From: Bacteroidales bacterium KHT7
Lineage (GTDB): Bacteria; Bacteroidota; Bacteroidia; Bacteroidales; Bacteroidaceae
NCBI GenBank assembly: GCA_900102385.1
Contig: FNBQ01000004.1
Coordinates: 62,001-126,000 of the forward strand
Reading direction: 5' to 3'
DNA length: 64,000 bases
Shown here: positions 16,683 through 26,576 of the stretch, in pieces
Position numbering within the stretch: the stretch's first letter is position 1
Layout: each line of letters starts with the position of its first letter
Position numbers and translations under genes: made by a program
Notes under the pieces: generated by a model
Database searches by the model: none
Seen by the model: only the letters and a program-made list of their open reading frames with translations
What the model was told of the DNA's origin: nothing

Positions 16683-17087
16683 ATGAAAAACATTATAGCA
16701 TATATTATTCCGGCAATACTATTTGCATCCTGTAAAGCCCAACAATTTGATACGGACTCTATGAGCGGCAGATATGTCGGAGCAGACAAGGCAAAGAACA
16801 ACCTATCTGCATTCATATTGTTAGATTTGCACAAAGATAGCACCAGTACATTCGAAAGAACCATGGATTTATCAAAAAACACATGTCAAGGCAAATGGAG
16901 CCTATCCAATAACAGAATGATAAATATCACCTGCAACAACAACCCCATTCAGAGCGATATTGAAAAAGCCTTGCAAGGAGGCAGCATTATCGAAGACTCT
17001 ATCCAAATAAAAATCTTGACTAAAGACAAACTAAGGATAGGGAATGTCATTTTAAGACGAAAGAGAACATCATCCAGCCCATTATAA
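16683..17087 (+). CDS. Small hypothetical lipoprotein
   Basis: A 134-residue protein with a lipoprotein signal peptide (MKNIIAYIIPAILFASC, Cys17). The mature part is beta-rich and reads like a small lipocalin-like barrel seen in many Bacteroidales lipoproteins (GRYVGADK, FILLDLHKDSTSTF, GKWSLSNNRMINITC). It has its own promoter and lies just right of the phage-like element, at lower GC than the lysis-type genes, so it is probably not part of it. Confidence 0.8.
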   Translation: MKNIIAYIIPAILFASCKAQQFDTDSMSGRYVGADKAKNNLSAFILLDLHKDSTSTFERTMDLSKNTCQGKWSLSNNRMINITCNNNPIQSDIEKALQGGSIIEDSIQIKILTKDKLRIGNVILRRKRTSSSPL

Positions 17088-17160
17088 TCCCCCCCAAAAA
17101 ACAAAAAGTCCGCAAAGCCTCATCAGTCGGAAGCCTTGCAGACATGTATCTCTCTTATTA

Positions 17161-18852
17161 TCATCTTGCACTCTCCTCGCGTATGGCAACACGTCGAATC
17201 TTGCCGTTTACCGTCTTTGGCAACTCGGCAACAAACTCAACCACTCTCGGATACTTGTACGGAGCAGTCCTGCTCTTTACAAAAGCCTGAATCTCCTTTA
17301 CAAGGTCGTCGCCAGCCTTGTCGCGATATTTGGCAGAAAGCACTATTGTCGCCTTTATCAACTGACCGCGAATGTCGTCGGGAACACCAGTTATGGCACA
17401 TTCCGCCACGGCAGGATGCTGCATCAATACCGACTCCACCTCGAACGGCCCAACGCGGTAGCCCGATGTCTTTATCACATCGTCGGCGCGGCTCTCGTAC
17501 CAGTAATAGCCCTGCTCGTCGCGATAAGCCATGTCGCCAGTATCATAATATCTGCCCGCAAACTTCTGCGCCGTCAACTCAGGCTCGCCATAATATTCCT
17601 TAAACAGACCTATCGGCTTCTCGCCGTTGCGAAGATATATTACCAGATGCCCCTTTACGTTAGGTGCGCACGAATTGCCCTCATCATCAACAACATCTAC
17701 ATCCACCATCGGGTTTGGCAGTCCCATTGTACCCGGACGGGCAACAACCCACGGATAAGAGCCCACCACAAGCGGCGTTTCCGTCTGCCCGAAACACTCC
17801 ATCAGCCTTATGCCCGTAAGCCTCTTCCAGTCGTCAAAAATCTTTGGATAGAGAGCCTCGCCAGCCGTTGTGCAGTATTCGAGCGACGATAGGTCGTACT
17901 TCTCAAGTCCCTCCTTCAGCATCATGCGGTAAACCGTAGGCGGAGCAAAGAACGAAGTAATCTTATATTTCTGAATGATGCTTAGCAGATTTGCGGCATT
18001 AAACTTGCCTTCCTGCGCATATACAAAGATGCACGCGCCAGCAAAAATCAGACTGTAGAACTGCCCCCATGCCGCCATCATCCAGCCAGTATCGCACAGA
18101 GTAAGATGGAGCGATTCCTCATGCAGGTTGAGCCAGTATTTTCCCGTCAGCACATGGCACAACGGATATTTGAAGTCGTGAACCACCCCCTTCGGATGTC
18201 CCGTCGTTCCGCTTGTAAAGTAAAGCAGCATGCTGTCGCTATTTCTGATGCCCTCAACCTTGCGGAAAGGAGCGGCAGCACCAAGTCCTGCCCAGAAGTC
18301 GAGCCACCCCATACGATGAATATCATTATTAAAGGCGCAAATCCTTACTATGTCCTTGCCCTTCTCCCTAAGGTCGCAGCAAGCCACATCAACGCTCTCC
18401 ATAATAGTGTCGTCCTGACAGGTTATTATAGCCTTTATATTGGCTGTCTGGCAGCGGTACACTATGTCCTTGCTCTTCAGCAGGAACGATGCCGGAATGG
18501 CTATCGCGCCTATCTTGTGTAGCGCAATCATGCAATACCACCACTCAACATGACGCTTCATTATAAGCATCACGCAGTCGCCCTTGCCTATCCCAAGGCT
18601 TTGCAGAAAACTTGCCGCCTTGTCCGAATAATCCTTAAACTGACCGTAGGTAACAGATTTTTCATTGCCATTGTCGTCGGCCCAGAGAATGGCTTTCTTT
18701 TCGGGCTGAATCCTTGCCCACTCATCAACAACGTCATATCCAAAATTGAAGTTCTCGGGAACATTCAACTGGAAATGCTTCATAAAATCGTTATAGGAAT
18801 GAAAATCCGTTTTATTTAAGTAATGTTCTATCATTTTCTGTTTTGCATACAA
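17161..18852 (-). CDS. AMP-forming acyl-CoA synthetase
   Basis: A 563-residue adenylate-forming enzyme that activates a carboxylic acid to its CoA thioester using ATP. The phosphate-binding motif is YFTSGTTGHPKGVVHDF (about residues 205-221); the adenine-binding and hinge motifs include ECFGQTE, YDTGDMAYRDEQGYYWYESRADDVIKTSGYRVGPFEVE; the C-terminal catalytic Lys is in KTVNGKIRR. The overall form is closest to acetyl/medium-chain acyl-CoA synthetases rather than luciferase-like ligases. Substrate cannot be fixed from sequence. It stands alone on the minus strand with about 300 bp of upstream sequence. Confidence 0.93.
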   Translation of the reverse strand: MYAKQKMIEHYLNKTDFHSYNDFMKHFQLNVPENFNFGYDVVDEWARIQPEKKAILWADDNGNEKSVTYGQFKDYSDKAASFLQSLGIGKGDCVMLIMKRHVEWWYCMIALHKIGAIAIPASFLLKSKDIVYRCQTANIKAIITCQDDTIMESVDVACCDLREKGKDIVRICAFNNDIHRMGWLDFWAGLGAAAPFRKVEGIRNSDSMLLYFTSGTTGHPKGVVHDFKYPLCHVLTGKYWLNLHEESLHLTLCDTGWMMAAWGQFYSLIFAGACIFVYAQEGKFNAANLLSIIQKYKITSFFAPPTVYRMMLKEGLEKYDLSSLEYCTTAGEALYPKIFDDWKRLTGIRLMECFGQTETPLVVGSYPWVVARPGTMGLPNPMVDVDVVDDEGNSCAPNVKGHLVIYLRNGEKPIGLFKEYYGEPELTAQKFAGRYYDTGDMAYRDEQGYYWYESRADDVIKTSGYRVGPFEVESVLMQHPAVAECAITGVPDDIRGQLIKATIVLSAKYRDKAGDDLVKEIQAFVKSRTAPYKYPRVVEFVAELPKTVNGKIRRVAIREESAR

Positions 18853-19119
18853 GGCAGATGAAACCGGACTTCAACAAGTCCTTCGGCTACCCTTTTAAAA
18901 CTCTAATTTTATGTTGAAAGACACGTTTTCTCGTCTTTCGGAACACAAAATTATAAAAGTATTTTTACTATTGCCAAACAAAAAACTATAAAAATACGCA
19001 AAGTTTTCGGTCTTTGCACACTCGCAAAACAAGTGAGCAACAAAACGCCCCGAAAATGCACATGTACAACGGATATGTGCAACTCCATACCATTGCACAC
19101 GCCCCCAAAAAACAAAAAA
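18853..19119. other. Intergenic region upstream of the acyl-CoA synthetase
   Basis: AT-rich, with short inverted pieces but no credible ORF. It presumably holds the promoter of the minus-strand synthetase gene. Confidence 0.5.
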
Positions 19120-19150
19120 AATGACATCCGTTTTTAGCAGATGTCATTTC
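19120..19150 (-). terminator. Terminator after the 19153-19518 gene
   Basis: AATGACATC with GATGTCATT stem; on the minus strand it follows the stop codon by 4 bases and runs into eight T. Confidence 0.8.
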
Positions 19151-19152
19151 TA

Positions 19153-19518
19153 TTAAAACTTATACTTCTCTTTACTTTTCTCAACACCATCAACATACTC
19201 GTAGAGAGTAATGATTTGCTTTTCCCAGACAATCTCCCACATAAATTCGGAACCTCCTTCCTTTGCCCAAAGTTTCAGAACTCCTTCCTGAGAGTCGTCG
19301 GCCTTGTAGATTGCTGAGTTCATCATTTTGGTTTTCCCCTTGAACTCGATGTGCGAAAACTGGTCGTTATCCTTGAATTTGTAGATTTCCAGCGAAGAGT
19401 CGTGTTGCTTAAACGTAAAGACTCCCATCTGTACTTCCTTTCGAGCATTATCGCCAGCGCGCATATCTATCATTGCGGAAAACAAAAACAGTAGACATAA
19501 AATAAACGCATTTCTCAT
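19153..19518 (-). CDS. Hypothetical exported protein
   Basis: A 121-residue protein with a signal peptide (MRNAFILCLLFLFSAMIDMRAG). The start is set at this Met rather than one 14 codons upstream because the shorter form gives a normal signal peptide. The mature part alternates beta strands (EVQMGVFTFKQHDSSLEIYKF, HIEFKGKTKMM) and looks like a small periplasmic domain. No family recognised. Confidence 0.72.
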   Translation of the reverse strand: MRNAFILCLLFLFSAMIDMRAGDNARKEVQMGVFTFKQHDSSLEIYKFKDNDQFSHIEFKGKTKMMNSAIYKADDSQEGVLKLWAKEGGSEFMWEIVWEKQIITLYEYVDGVEKSKEKYKF

Positions 19519-19681
19519 GTTCACCCAATTTTTAATTTTACCATTTATCTTTTTTACCAAGCTTTTTTACGGCTGCAAAAGTAATAAAATTTGAGCAACT
19601 AAAAAACCAAAAATTACTAATAAGTGATTAAAAAATACGTTTTTTTGATTTATATTATCCGTTAACGCACACCAAGTTATA

Positions 19682-20536
19682 CTATTTCACCCTTATTGCA
19701 CGTATTCCAATCTGCAAAGAATGCTTTGAAGAGTACTTTGCAAGGGTCTCGCTGTCAAGCACCACCTTCTTGTATACCGACGATGCGTTGAACAGATGAA
19801 GCCGTCCGTTCTGCCATACGGCAATGCCCAGATGTGTCGTGTCGAGTCCCTTCTTTCGGGTAACTATGCCCAGAATGTCGCCTGTGTGAATCTGCGACAA
19901 GCGTTTGTAGGCATAGCCGAACTTAGCCTTCGGAACGTACTTCAGCTTTTTGCCGTTGCACTCGTCCTCGTAGCGTTTAATCTTCTTTGTCAGTTCGGGA
20001 TTATCCTTCAGCTGGCGATATTTCTCGGGATAAGTGCTCATGTAGTTGATGGCAACCGTCTGCGTTACGCACTCTTTCGGATTCTTGGCAAGAACATCCT
20101 CAACCAAGCCCATCTTCTCGTTGTCTGCCGTCCACATGCAGAAGTAGTGAAGGCGCGACTCATACCCGTTTATCTCTCCGCCGCGATAGCGAAGTTGCTT
20201 AAGAGCCTTGCAGAAGCCGGCAAAGGTGCGCTCGTTGCGCTGGTCGGCAATCTTCAGGGCTGCCACGGTCTCGACAAAGGTTGTGCAGTCAAGTTCGCGA
20301 AGGTTTACCACGAGTTGTTCCTCGCCTATCGGCTTCTCGAGCGTTGCGCCTACATACGGAACGCCGAGGAACTTCTTGGCAAAGAACATCATTCGGCTCT
20401 CGTTCTTTCCCAGTTTGGCAGCCTCTTGCAGATAAGTAACAACCTTTATGCTGTCGCTCTTTTCATAGACAACCTTCTGCGCTTTTGCGGCACAGAAGGT
20501 CATCATTATCATTATCGAAACAAAAACTTTTCTCAT
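19682..20536 (-). CDS. DUF1460 protein (NlpC/P60-like N-acetylmuramoyl-L-alanine amidase type)
   Basis: A 284-residue exported protein with a signal peptide (MRKVFVSIMIMMTFCAAKAQ). The DUF1460 pattern is clear: FLGVPYVGATLE (about residues 56-67), then LRELDCTTFVETVAAL (about 80-95), whose Cys is the expected nucleophile, and a later HTGDILGIVTRKKGLDTTHLGIAVW block (about 217-241) containing the His. This family adopts the papain-like NlpC/P60 fold and is linked to peptidoglycan recycling or cleavage in the periplasm. Riboflavin synthase lies 6 bases upstream, so the two are probably cotranscribed. Confidence 0.88.
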   Translation of the reverse strand: MRKVFVSIMIMMTFCAAKAQKVVYEKSDSIKVVTYLQEAAKLGKNESRMMFFAKKFLGVPYVGATLEKPIGEEQLVVNLRELDCTTFVETVAALKIADQRNERTFAGFCKALKQLRYRGGEINGYESRLHYFCMWTADNEKMGLVEDVLAKNPKECVTQTVAINYMSTYPEKYRQLKDNPELTKKIKRYEDECNGKKLKYVPKAKFGYAYKRLSQIHTGDILGIVTRKKGLDTTHLGIAVWQNGRLHLFNASSVYKKVVLDSETLAKYSSKHSLQIGIRAIRVK

Positions 20537-20542
20537 TTTCTG

Positions 20543-21145
20543 TTATGAAAGTTGATTCATTCGGGCAATATACTTGCCTATGATGTCGAATTCGATGTTT
20601 ACAACGCTGCCAGCCTCGATGGTGTGGAAGTTGGTGTTGTCGTATGTGTAAGGAATTATGCACACCTGAAAAGTGTCCTCGGTTGGACGGCATACCGTAA
20701 GGCTCACGCCGTTTACCGTTACCGAGCCCTTATCTACTGTAAAGTAGCCGCGCTTTGCCATGTCCTTGTCGAACTTGTACTTGAACGTGAACTGATAACT
20801 GCCCTCCTGATTCTCCTTGGCTATGCAGGTTGCGGTCTGGTCAACATGTCCCTGAACAATATGACCGTCAAGACGGCCGTTCATCATCATGCTTCGCTCT
20901 ATGTTAACCTTGTCGCCCACCTTCAGCAGTCCGAGGTTTGAGCGTTCGAGCGTCTCCTTCATAGCCGTAACTGTATACGTTCCGTTCTCTATGCGCACAA
21001 CCGTAAGGCACACGCCGTTGTGAGCCACGCTCTGGTCAATCTTCAGTTCATCTACAAACGAGCACTTCAACGTAAAGTGTACATTTTCCTGCTCCTTCTC
21101 TATGCCCACCACTTGGGCAAATTCTTCTACTATTCCAGAAAACAT
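20543..21145 (-). CDS. ribE: Riboflavin synthase, alpha subunit
   Basis: A 200-residue protein made of two lumazine-binding repeats, starting with the diagnostic MFSGIVEE. Repeat 1 has SVAHNGVCLTVV (about 39-50); repeat 2 has GSVTVNGVSLTV (about 140-151). It converts two molecules of dimethyl-ribityllumazine to riboflavin. Length is standard. It lies between the iron alcohol dehydrogenase (18-base gap) and the DUF1460 gene (6-base gap) on the same strand, so the three may form an operon. Confidence 0.96.
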   Translation of the reverse strand: MFSGIVEEFAQVVGIEKEQENVHFTLKCSFVDELKIDQSVAHNGVCLTVVRIENGTYTVTAMKETLERSNLGLLKVGDKVNIERSMMMNGRLDGHIVQGHVDQTATCIAKENQEGSYQFTFKYKFDKDMAKRGYFTVDKGSVTVNGVSLTVCRPTEDTFQVCIIPYTYDNTNFHTIEAGSVVNIEFDIIGKYIARMNQLS

Positions 21146-21163
21146 TTTTTTACCTCCTATTTA

Positions 21164-22333
21164 TTAAATACAATATTCATATATCTCGCGAGATATTGCC
21201 GGATTAACCTTCACATAGAATCCGAACTCCTCGCCCTTGTTCCTGTGCAGGTTCTTTACAAGAAGGTCGATATCAGGGTTCTCAACACCCAGTTCCTTGA
21301 ATGTGAGCGGCATTCCTATGCTCTTCCAGAACTTCTTCAGACGCTCAACGCCCTGCAAAGCCACGGCCGTCTTGTCATCGCCCTCTGGAACGCCGAAGAT
21401 TCGTGTTGCCATCTGGTACACGTAAGCCGGATGATGCTTAGCCATGTAAGTAGCCCAAGCAGGGAACACTACAGCAAGTCCTGCACCATGGGTAACATCG
21501 TACAACGCGCTTATTTCGTGCTCCATCTGGTGCGAAGTCCATTCTTCCTCGCGTCCTACGCCGCATGTGCCGTTGTGCGCAACCGTTCCTGCCCACATTA
21601 TGTTGGCGCGTGCATCGTAGTCGTTAGGATTTGCCATTACCTTCGGAGCCTCTTCGATGATGCTTAGCAGAATACCCTCGCAAAGGCGGTCGCTTATAGA
21701 AACGTTCTTCGTGTTTGTAAAGTAGCGTTCAAAGATGTGAACCATCATGTCAACCACGCCGCTTGCCGTCTGCCATGCCGGAAGGGTCATTGTTAGTTCA
21801 GGATTCATAATGGCGAAGACTGGGCGCAGCAACTTTGGAGCGCGGATGCCAAACTTCTTCAAGTCCTTGTTTGTTATTACGGCATTGCCCGAGCCTTCGC
21901 TTCCTGCTGCCGGAATGGTAAGAACGACGCCTACCTTCAGAGCTGCCTTAATCTCTGCCTTACCTTCGTAGAAATCCCAGAAATCGCCGTCGTAGCACAC
22001 GCCCACGGCAATGCTCTTGGCTGTATCGATAACGCTTCCGCCTCCAACAGGCAGCATGAAGTCAACATTCTCCTTTCTTGCAAGTTCAATGCCCTCATAC
22101 ACTTTTGTATCGACAGGATTAGGCTTTACGCCGCCCAACTCTACAAATTCGATGCCGGCTTCTTTAAGCGATTTTTCCACTCTTGCAAGCAGTCCGCTCT
22201 TAACAACCGAACCGCCGCCATAAACAATCATTACTTTCTTGGCACCAGCCTCGGCTGTAAGTTTGCCAACTTTGCTCTCTGTATCGCGTCCAAAAACGAA
22301 CTCTGTTGGACTATAGAACTCAAAATTATTCAT
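21164..22333 (-). CDS. Iron-containing alcohol dehydrogenase (butanol dehydrogenase-like)
   Basis: A 389-residue group III NAD(P)H-dependent alcohol dehydrogenase of the YqhD/BDH kind. Nucleotide-binding GGGSVIDTAKSIAVGV is near residues 98-113. The metal site is given by the Asp and His of ASGVVDMMVHIFERYF (about 190-205) and later His residues in EWTSHQMEHEISALYDVTHGAGLAVVFPAW (about 260-290). It likely reduces aldehydes in fermentation or detoxification. First gene of the possible minus-strand operon with ribE and DUF1460; it diverges from the GH2 gene. Confidence 0.93.
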   Translation of the reverse strand: MNNFEFYSPTEFVFGRDTESKVGKLTAEAGAKKVMIVYGGGSVVKSGLLARVEKSLKEAGIEFVELGGVKPNPVDTKVYEGIELARKENVDFMLPVGGGSVIDTAKSIAVGVCYDGDFWDFYEGKAEIKAALKVGVVLTIPAAGSEGSGNAVITNKDLKKFGIRAPKLLRPVFAIMNPELTMTLPAWQTASGVVDMMVHIFERYFTNTKNVSISDRLCEGILLSIIEEAPKVMANPNDYDARANIMWAGTVAHNGTCGVGREEEWTSHQMEHEISALYDVTHGAGLAVVFPAWATYMAKHHPAYVYQMATRIFGVPEGDDKTAVALQGVERLKKFWKSIGMPLTFKELGVENPDIDLLVKNLHRNKGEEFGFYVKVNPAISREIYEYCI

Positions 22334-22406
22334 TTACACTTAATATATTGATTAGACTTTCGTACAAAAATATGAAAAAAATCGCAAGTAAATGAATTTT
22401 TTTGTT

Positions 22407-22415
22407 TATCTTTGT
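22407..22415 (+). promoter_or_regulatory. -7 box for the GH2 gene
   Basis: TATCTTTGT fits TAnnTTTG and lies 25 bases before the GH2 start, in the divergent intergenic region. Confidence 0.5.
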
Positions 22416-22439
22416 TAAATAACTTTAAAAATAAAAATC

Positions 22440-25400
22440 ATGAAAAGACGCTTTATATATGCTTCAGTTTTACTGTTGATTACAAATACAGTTCTGTTTG
22501 CACAAGGCAGAATAGACCTCTCGGGTAAATGGAAGTGCTCTCTGGGCACAATTACGCTGCCCGGAACGGTTGACCAAAGCAGACTGGCACAAAGCAACAC
22601 AGACAACACCACGACAGGCAACCTTACACGAAGAAATCCATACGTAGGCATAATGGAATACTCTACAACAGTAAGTATTCCGCAGTCGTTCGAGGGCAAG
22701 AAGATTATGCTCTACCTCGAAAGAACACGCCCTACCACACTTTACATCGACGGCGACAGCATAGGCTGCCAGCAATATCTCGAAACGCCGCACATATACG
22801 ACCTTACGGGAAAAATCTCGTTCGGAATACACACCATTAAGATAAAGGTTGACAACCGCAACGAGGCTGTTCCGAAAGAGGTGCACGGCTCGCACATGTG
22901 GAGCGAATCCACTCAGACAAACTGGAACGGAATACTTGGCGACATGTATCTCGAGGCTAAAAGCGATATCTACATCGACGAGATGCAGGTATATCCTGCC
23001 GCAGGACTTAACGGCGTTATCTTTGAATGTACCATCTGCGCCGACAAGGACTACAAAAAGGCAACCATCGGCTTTGACGGACAGACCGAACTGGGACTGA
23101 AACAGAAGTGCGTAACAACATCGTCGAAAAACTACAACTGGAGCAAACTCGACGACAATACCATCAACGACCTTATGATAACGCCCGACGGCTCGTGCAA
23201 GGTCTCGTCTGACAACGACAGCGAGGTGGAGATTGAATACACCAAAATAAAGCCGAACGGACAGACCGACAACGCAAAGTCCGGCACAAAACTGCTGAAA
23301 ACCGTCAGACTCGAGACTGCACTCAAAAAGGGCATGAACAAAATCCGCTTCACGATAATGAGCAACAGCCTCAAACTGTGGTCGGAGTTCCACCCTTACA
23401 TACATTGCTGGAACATAAAGGTATCTACGAAAGACAAGAATGTGGTCGAAATTTCGCACCCTTTCTCGTTCGGACTGCGCCAGTTCGAGATTTCGGGCAA
23501 CACGTTCATGATTAACAAGATACCTGTGTTCCTGCGCGGAAAGCACGACGGATGCGTGTGGCCTATAACGGCATACGCACCTATGAATACCGACGACTGG
23601 GGTTACTATCTGGCTACGCTCAAGATGTACGGATTCAACCACCTGCGATGCCACTCGTGGACTGTTCCCGAAGCGGCTTTCGAGGCTGCCGACCGCCTTG
23701 GCATCTACATTCAGGTAGAACTGCCTTACTGGGGCGAGTTCAAGGCCGACAACGAGTTCTGCAACAACTTCATGATGCAGGAAGGACTGGCTATCCTGAA
23801 GACATACGGCAATCATCCTTCGTTCTTCTCGCTATCGCTCGGAAACGAACTTCACGGCGACCTGCGCACGATGCAGGACTTCTGCCGCACGTTCCGCGAA
23901 ACCGACTCGCGCCACCTGTACGTTCTGGGAGCAAACAACAACCTTGGATGGAAAGGTCAGATGGCTGGCGACGACTATTTTATAACCTGTCGCAACGGCG
24001 GCGGAACAAACTACAGCAGCAACACGCGCTCGTCATTCTCGTTTGCCGACGAGAACGATGGCGGCCTGCTTAACACCATGCGTCCAAACACGCTATACAA
24101 CTACGCCAACGCCATCCGCAACATAACCATTCCGGTGGTGAGCCACGAGACGGGCCAGTTCCAAAGTTTCCCTAATTTCTCCGAGACAGAAAAATACAAC
24201 GGCGTGCTCGCTCCGGTAAACTTCGAGATTTTCAGAAAGAGGATGGCAGAGCACGGACTAACCAACAAGGACGATGAATACTCATTCAGTTCATCATTCT
24301 GGGCATTCAACTGCTACAAGGCCGACATCGAGATGTGCATGAGAACGCCTAACTTCGGCGGATTCCAGATGCTCGACCTTCAGGACTATCCGGGTCAGGG
24401 CACGGCTCTCGTCGGTCTGCTCGATGCTTTCATGGAGCGCAAGAACAACCGCATCACGCCAGCCATGTTCAGGGAGTTCAACTCGCCGCTCACAATCATG
24501 GGCGAGCATCCTTCGTTCTGCTACATGGCAGACGACAGGGTGTATGCCAACATCGTCATTGCCAACTTTACCGAAAACGATGTAAGCGACAGGGTCAGAT
24601 GGAAAATCATGAAGGAAGACATGACCGAACTTAGCTCGGGTTCTTTCAGCCTTACCGCTCCGCGAGGAATGGTAACAAAGTCTGTAAGCCCAGAACTAAT
24701 CGACATCGTTCCTACAAACAGGGGCTGCAACATCGACAAGGAAAGCAGCGGCGCATCTGTCATATTTCCCGAAAACATACCAACGGGCATGTATTTTCTT
24801 GAACTGCGGTTCGGCAATGCCACAAACCACTATATGTTCTACGTCTACAACAAACAGAGCATAAACAACGAGTTTGTAAACAAGATTGAGAAAGCCACGG
24901 CTGGCTTCGACTGGGATGCACAGACTCACATTGCCTACACGCAGGAGGATGCCATAGCCGCTGCCAACAAGGGCAAGGACGTGCTCTACATCCCGTCGCA
25001 CAAGGATATTGAGCCGTTCAGCCTTAAAGGCTTGTTTACGCCTGATTACTGGAACTACTCTATGTTCAAGGGCATCTGCGAGGGACTGAAGAAGGAGGTT
25101 TCGCCGGGCACGCTGTCTATAAACACGCGCCGCCAGCACCCAATATTCAACCACTTCCCTACCGACAACTACACAAACTGGCAATGGTGGAGCATCTTAC
25201 ACAACAGCCGTCCGATGATTCTCGACAATACCGACGAGAACTTCCGCCCCGTAATAGAGATGATTGACAACGTGGAGCGATGCCACAAACTTGGCATAAT
25301 GATGGAGGCGAAACTCGGCAAGGGAAATATTCTGATTTGCACCACCAACTTGCAGAAGATTACTTCTTATCCAGAGGGAAAGGCTTACATCTCGTCTATT

Positions 25401-25532
25401 CTGCATTACCTCACTTCCGACGACTTTGTGCCGAAATACCAACTTTCGTTGCAGCAGTTTAACGATTTGTTCCACAAAAAGGCTGCCGAGGTTAATCTGA
25501 AGGGTGTAAAGAATATCTCGAACTACAAATAA
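22440..25532 (+). CDS. Glycoside hydrolase family 2 enzyme, exported
   Basis: A 1030-residue protein with a signal peptide (to about residue 21, LFAQG). A jelly-roll sugar-binding domain (RTRPTTLYIDGDSIG, about 100-114) precedes immunoglobulin-like and TIM-barrel domains. The barrel carries LGNELHG (acid/base Glu near 470) and VSHETGQF (nucleophile Glu near 570), as in clan GH-A retaining enzymes. A long C-terminal region (about 700-1030) has no domain I can name. Substrate is uncertain: beta-galactosidase, beta-mannosidase and beta-glucuronidase activities all occur in GH2. Its 3' end was duplicated at 28.1 kb. Confidence 0.88.
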   Translation: MKRRFIYASVLLLITNTVLFAQGRIDLSGKWKCSLGTITLPGTVDQSRLAQSNTDNTTTGNLTRRNPYVGIMEYSTTVSIPQSFEGKKIMLYLERTRPTTLYIDGDSIGCQQYLETPHIYDLTGKISFGIHTIKIKVDNRNEAVPKEVHGSHMWSESTQTNWNGILGDMYLEAKSDIYIDEMQVYPAAGLNGVIFECTICADKDYKKATIGFDGQTELGLKQKCVTTSSKNYNWSKLDDNTINDLMITPDGSCKVSSDNDSEVEIEYTKIKPNGQTDNAKSGTKLLKTVRLETALKKGMNKIRFTIMSNSLKLWSEFHPYIHCWNIKVSTKDKNVVEISHPFSFGLRQFEISGNTFMINKIPVFLRGKHDGCVWPITAYAPMNTDDWGYYLATLKMYGFNHLRCHSWTVPEAAFEAADRLGIYIQVELPYWGEFKADNEFCNNFMMQEGLAILKTYGNHPSFFSLSLGNELHGDLRTMQDFCRTFRETDSRHLYVLGANNNLGWKGQMAGDDYFITCRNGGGTNYSSNTRSSFSFADENDGGLLNTMRPNTLYNYANAIRNITIPVVSHETGQFQSFPNFSETEKYNGVLAPVNFEIFRKRMAEHGLTNKDDEYSFSSSFWAFNCYKADIEMCMRTPNFGGFQMLDLQDYPGQGTALVGLLDAFMERKNNRITPAMFREFNSPLTIMGEHPSFCYMADDRVYANIVIANFTENDVSDRVRWKIMKEDMTELSSGSFSLTAPRGMVTKSVSPELIDIVPTNRGCNIDKESSGASVIFPENIPTGMYFLELRFGNATNHYMFYVYNKQSINNEFVNKIEKATAGFDWDAQTHIAYTQEDAIAAANKGKDVLYIPSHKDIEPFSLKGLFTPDYWNYSMFKGICEGLKKEVSPGTLSINTRRQHPIFNHFPTDNYTNWQWWSILHNSRPMILDNTDENFRPVIEMIDNVERCHKLGIMMEAKLGKGNILICTTNLQKITSYPEGKAYISSILHYLTSDDFVPKYQLSLQQFNDLFHKKAAEVNLKGVKNISNYK

Positions 25533-25554
25533 ATCTGGCTTCTGCCAAGAAACG

Positions 25555-25602
25555 AAGAAACAGAAAATCCGTCTGTCAGATTTTCTGTTTCTTTGTTTTT
25601 TT
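25555..25602 (+). terminator. Terminator after the GH2 gene
   Basis: A perfect 15-bp stem (AAGAAACAGAAAATC with GATTTTCTGTTTCTT) with a 9-base loop, followed by a T-rich tract. Confidence 0.9.
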
Positions 25603-25647
25603 ACTTCTACCTTCTTATACTACGGAATCAGCCTAACCGGCACACAA

Positions 25648-25680
25648 ATCCCGAACGGATCCCGAACGAATCCCGAAGCA
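25648..25680. repeat. 11-bp repeat array B
   Basis: Three consecutive units: ATCCCGAACGG, ATCCCGAACGA, ATCCCGAAGCA, between the GH2 terminator and the AraC gene. Confidence 0.75.
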
Positions 25681-25691
25681 GTCGTACTTGT

Positions 25692-26576
25692 TCAATCTCC
25701 CATTTTTCTGTACTCCCTCGGATTCATCCCCTTCATTCTGCGGAAGAAACGGGCAAAAGTCGTAACCTCGGCAAAGCCAAGGCGATTGGCTATCTGGGTT
25801 ATGCTCAAAGAAGTCTGCCTCAACAGATAGGCGGCTTCGGCAATAAGCATACGGTTTACATAATCTACCACCGTGCGTCCGCTCACACTATGCACGACGC
25901 GCGACAGATAGCGCGGACTTATACACAACTCGGCGGCATAAAAGCCAACATCGCGATGCTCCATAAAATGTTTCGGCAATAGATGCTGAAAGCCGAGAAA
26001 CACATCTTCTACACGCCTTGAAAAACGATGCTGACGGATGGTGCGCTCCTGAACTGCCGTCAGGTCGGTAAGGAAAAGCGCATAGAGCATTCTGAGGCTG
26101 TCGCTCTGTACTGCCGCATGGGTCGGCGAACAGTACTGGATAGCCAGACGCATAAGTTCTTGCAGACGGCGGCTGTCGTCGGGCGAAAGTTGCATTCGCG
26201 GCTCGCTTAGTTGCACCAGCGAGAAATATGATGAGTGGATAGCCTTTCTTACCTGCGGAATCTCTAATGTATAGTTTTCGTCGGCAATAAGGCAGATGCC
26301 ACGATAATCGTCGGATGCCGAAAGAATAGTTACCGGCAGTCCGGGCGAATAGGTGTACAGTTGGTCCTTTTGCAAAGTAAGCCTCTTTCCGTTGTACTGT
26401 AACGTAAGCCACCCTTCCGTAACGATGGTAAACGAATAGGCGGCAAGAAACCCCTGCGTCTGGTTGGTGCGGAATGTAAGTTCCTTATCGGTCTCAACAC
26501 ACAACACGTTCCCATCGGTTTTACATCCAATCTCCTCTCCGCCCGTAAGCGTGCAGAACTCATTTATAGTGTACAT
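25692..26576 (-). CDS. AraC-family transcriptional regulator
   Basis: A 294-residue regulator with an N-terminal cupin-like sensing domain (about residues 1-150) and a C-terminal double helix-turn-helix (about 190-290): ELCISPRYLSRVVHSVSGRTVVDYVNR then SITQIANRLGFAEVTTFARFFRRMKGMNPREYRK, the standard AraC signature. It diverges from the PNPOx-like gene with a 246-bp shared upstream region, so that gene and the two behind it are the likely targets. The sensed ligand is unknown. Confidence 0.92.
   Translation of the reverse strand: MYTINEFCTLTGGEEIGCKTDGNVLCVETDKELTFRTNQTQGFLAAYSFTIVTEGWLTLQYNGKRLTLQKDQLYTYSPGLPVTILSASDDYRGICLIADENYTLEIPQVRKAIHSSYFSLVQLSEPRMQLSPDDSRRLQELMRLAIQYCSPTHAAVQSDSLRMLYALFLTDLTAVQERTIRQHRFSRRVEDVFLGFQHLLPKHFMEHRDVGFYAAELCISPRYLSRVVHSVSGRTVVDYVNRMLIAEAAYLLRQTSLSITQIANRLGFAEVTTFARFFRRMKGMNPREYRKMGD

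Noticed and set aside
22470-23816. 448-residue minus-strand open frame inside the GH2 gene
   Set aside because: It lies fully antisense to a well-supported GH2 gene and has no recognisable motif; GC-rich third positions of the sense gene keep the antisense frame open.
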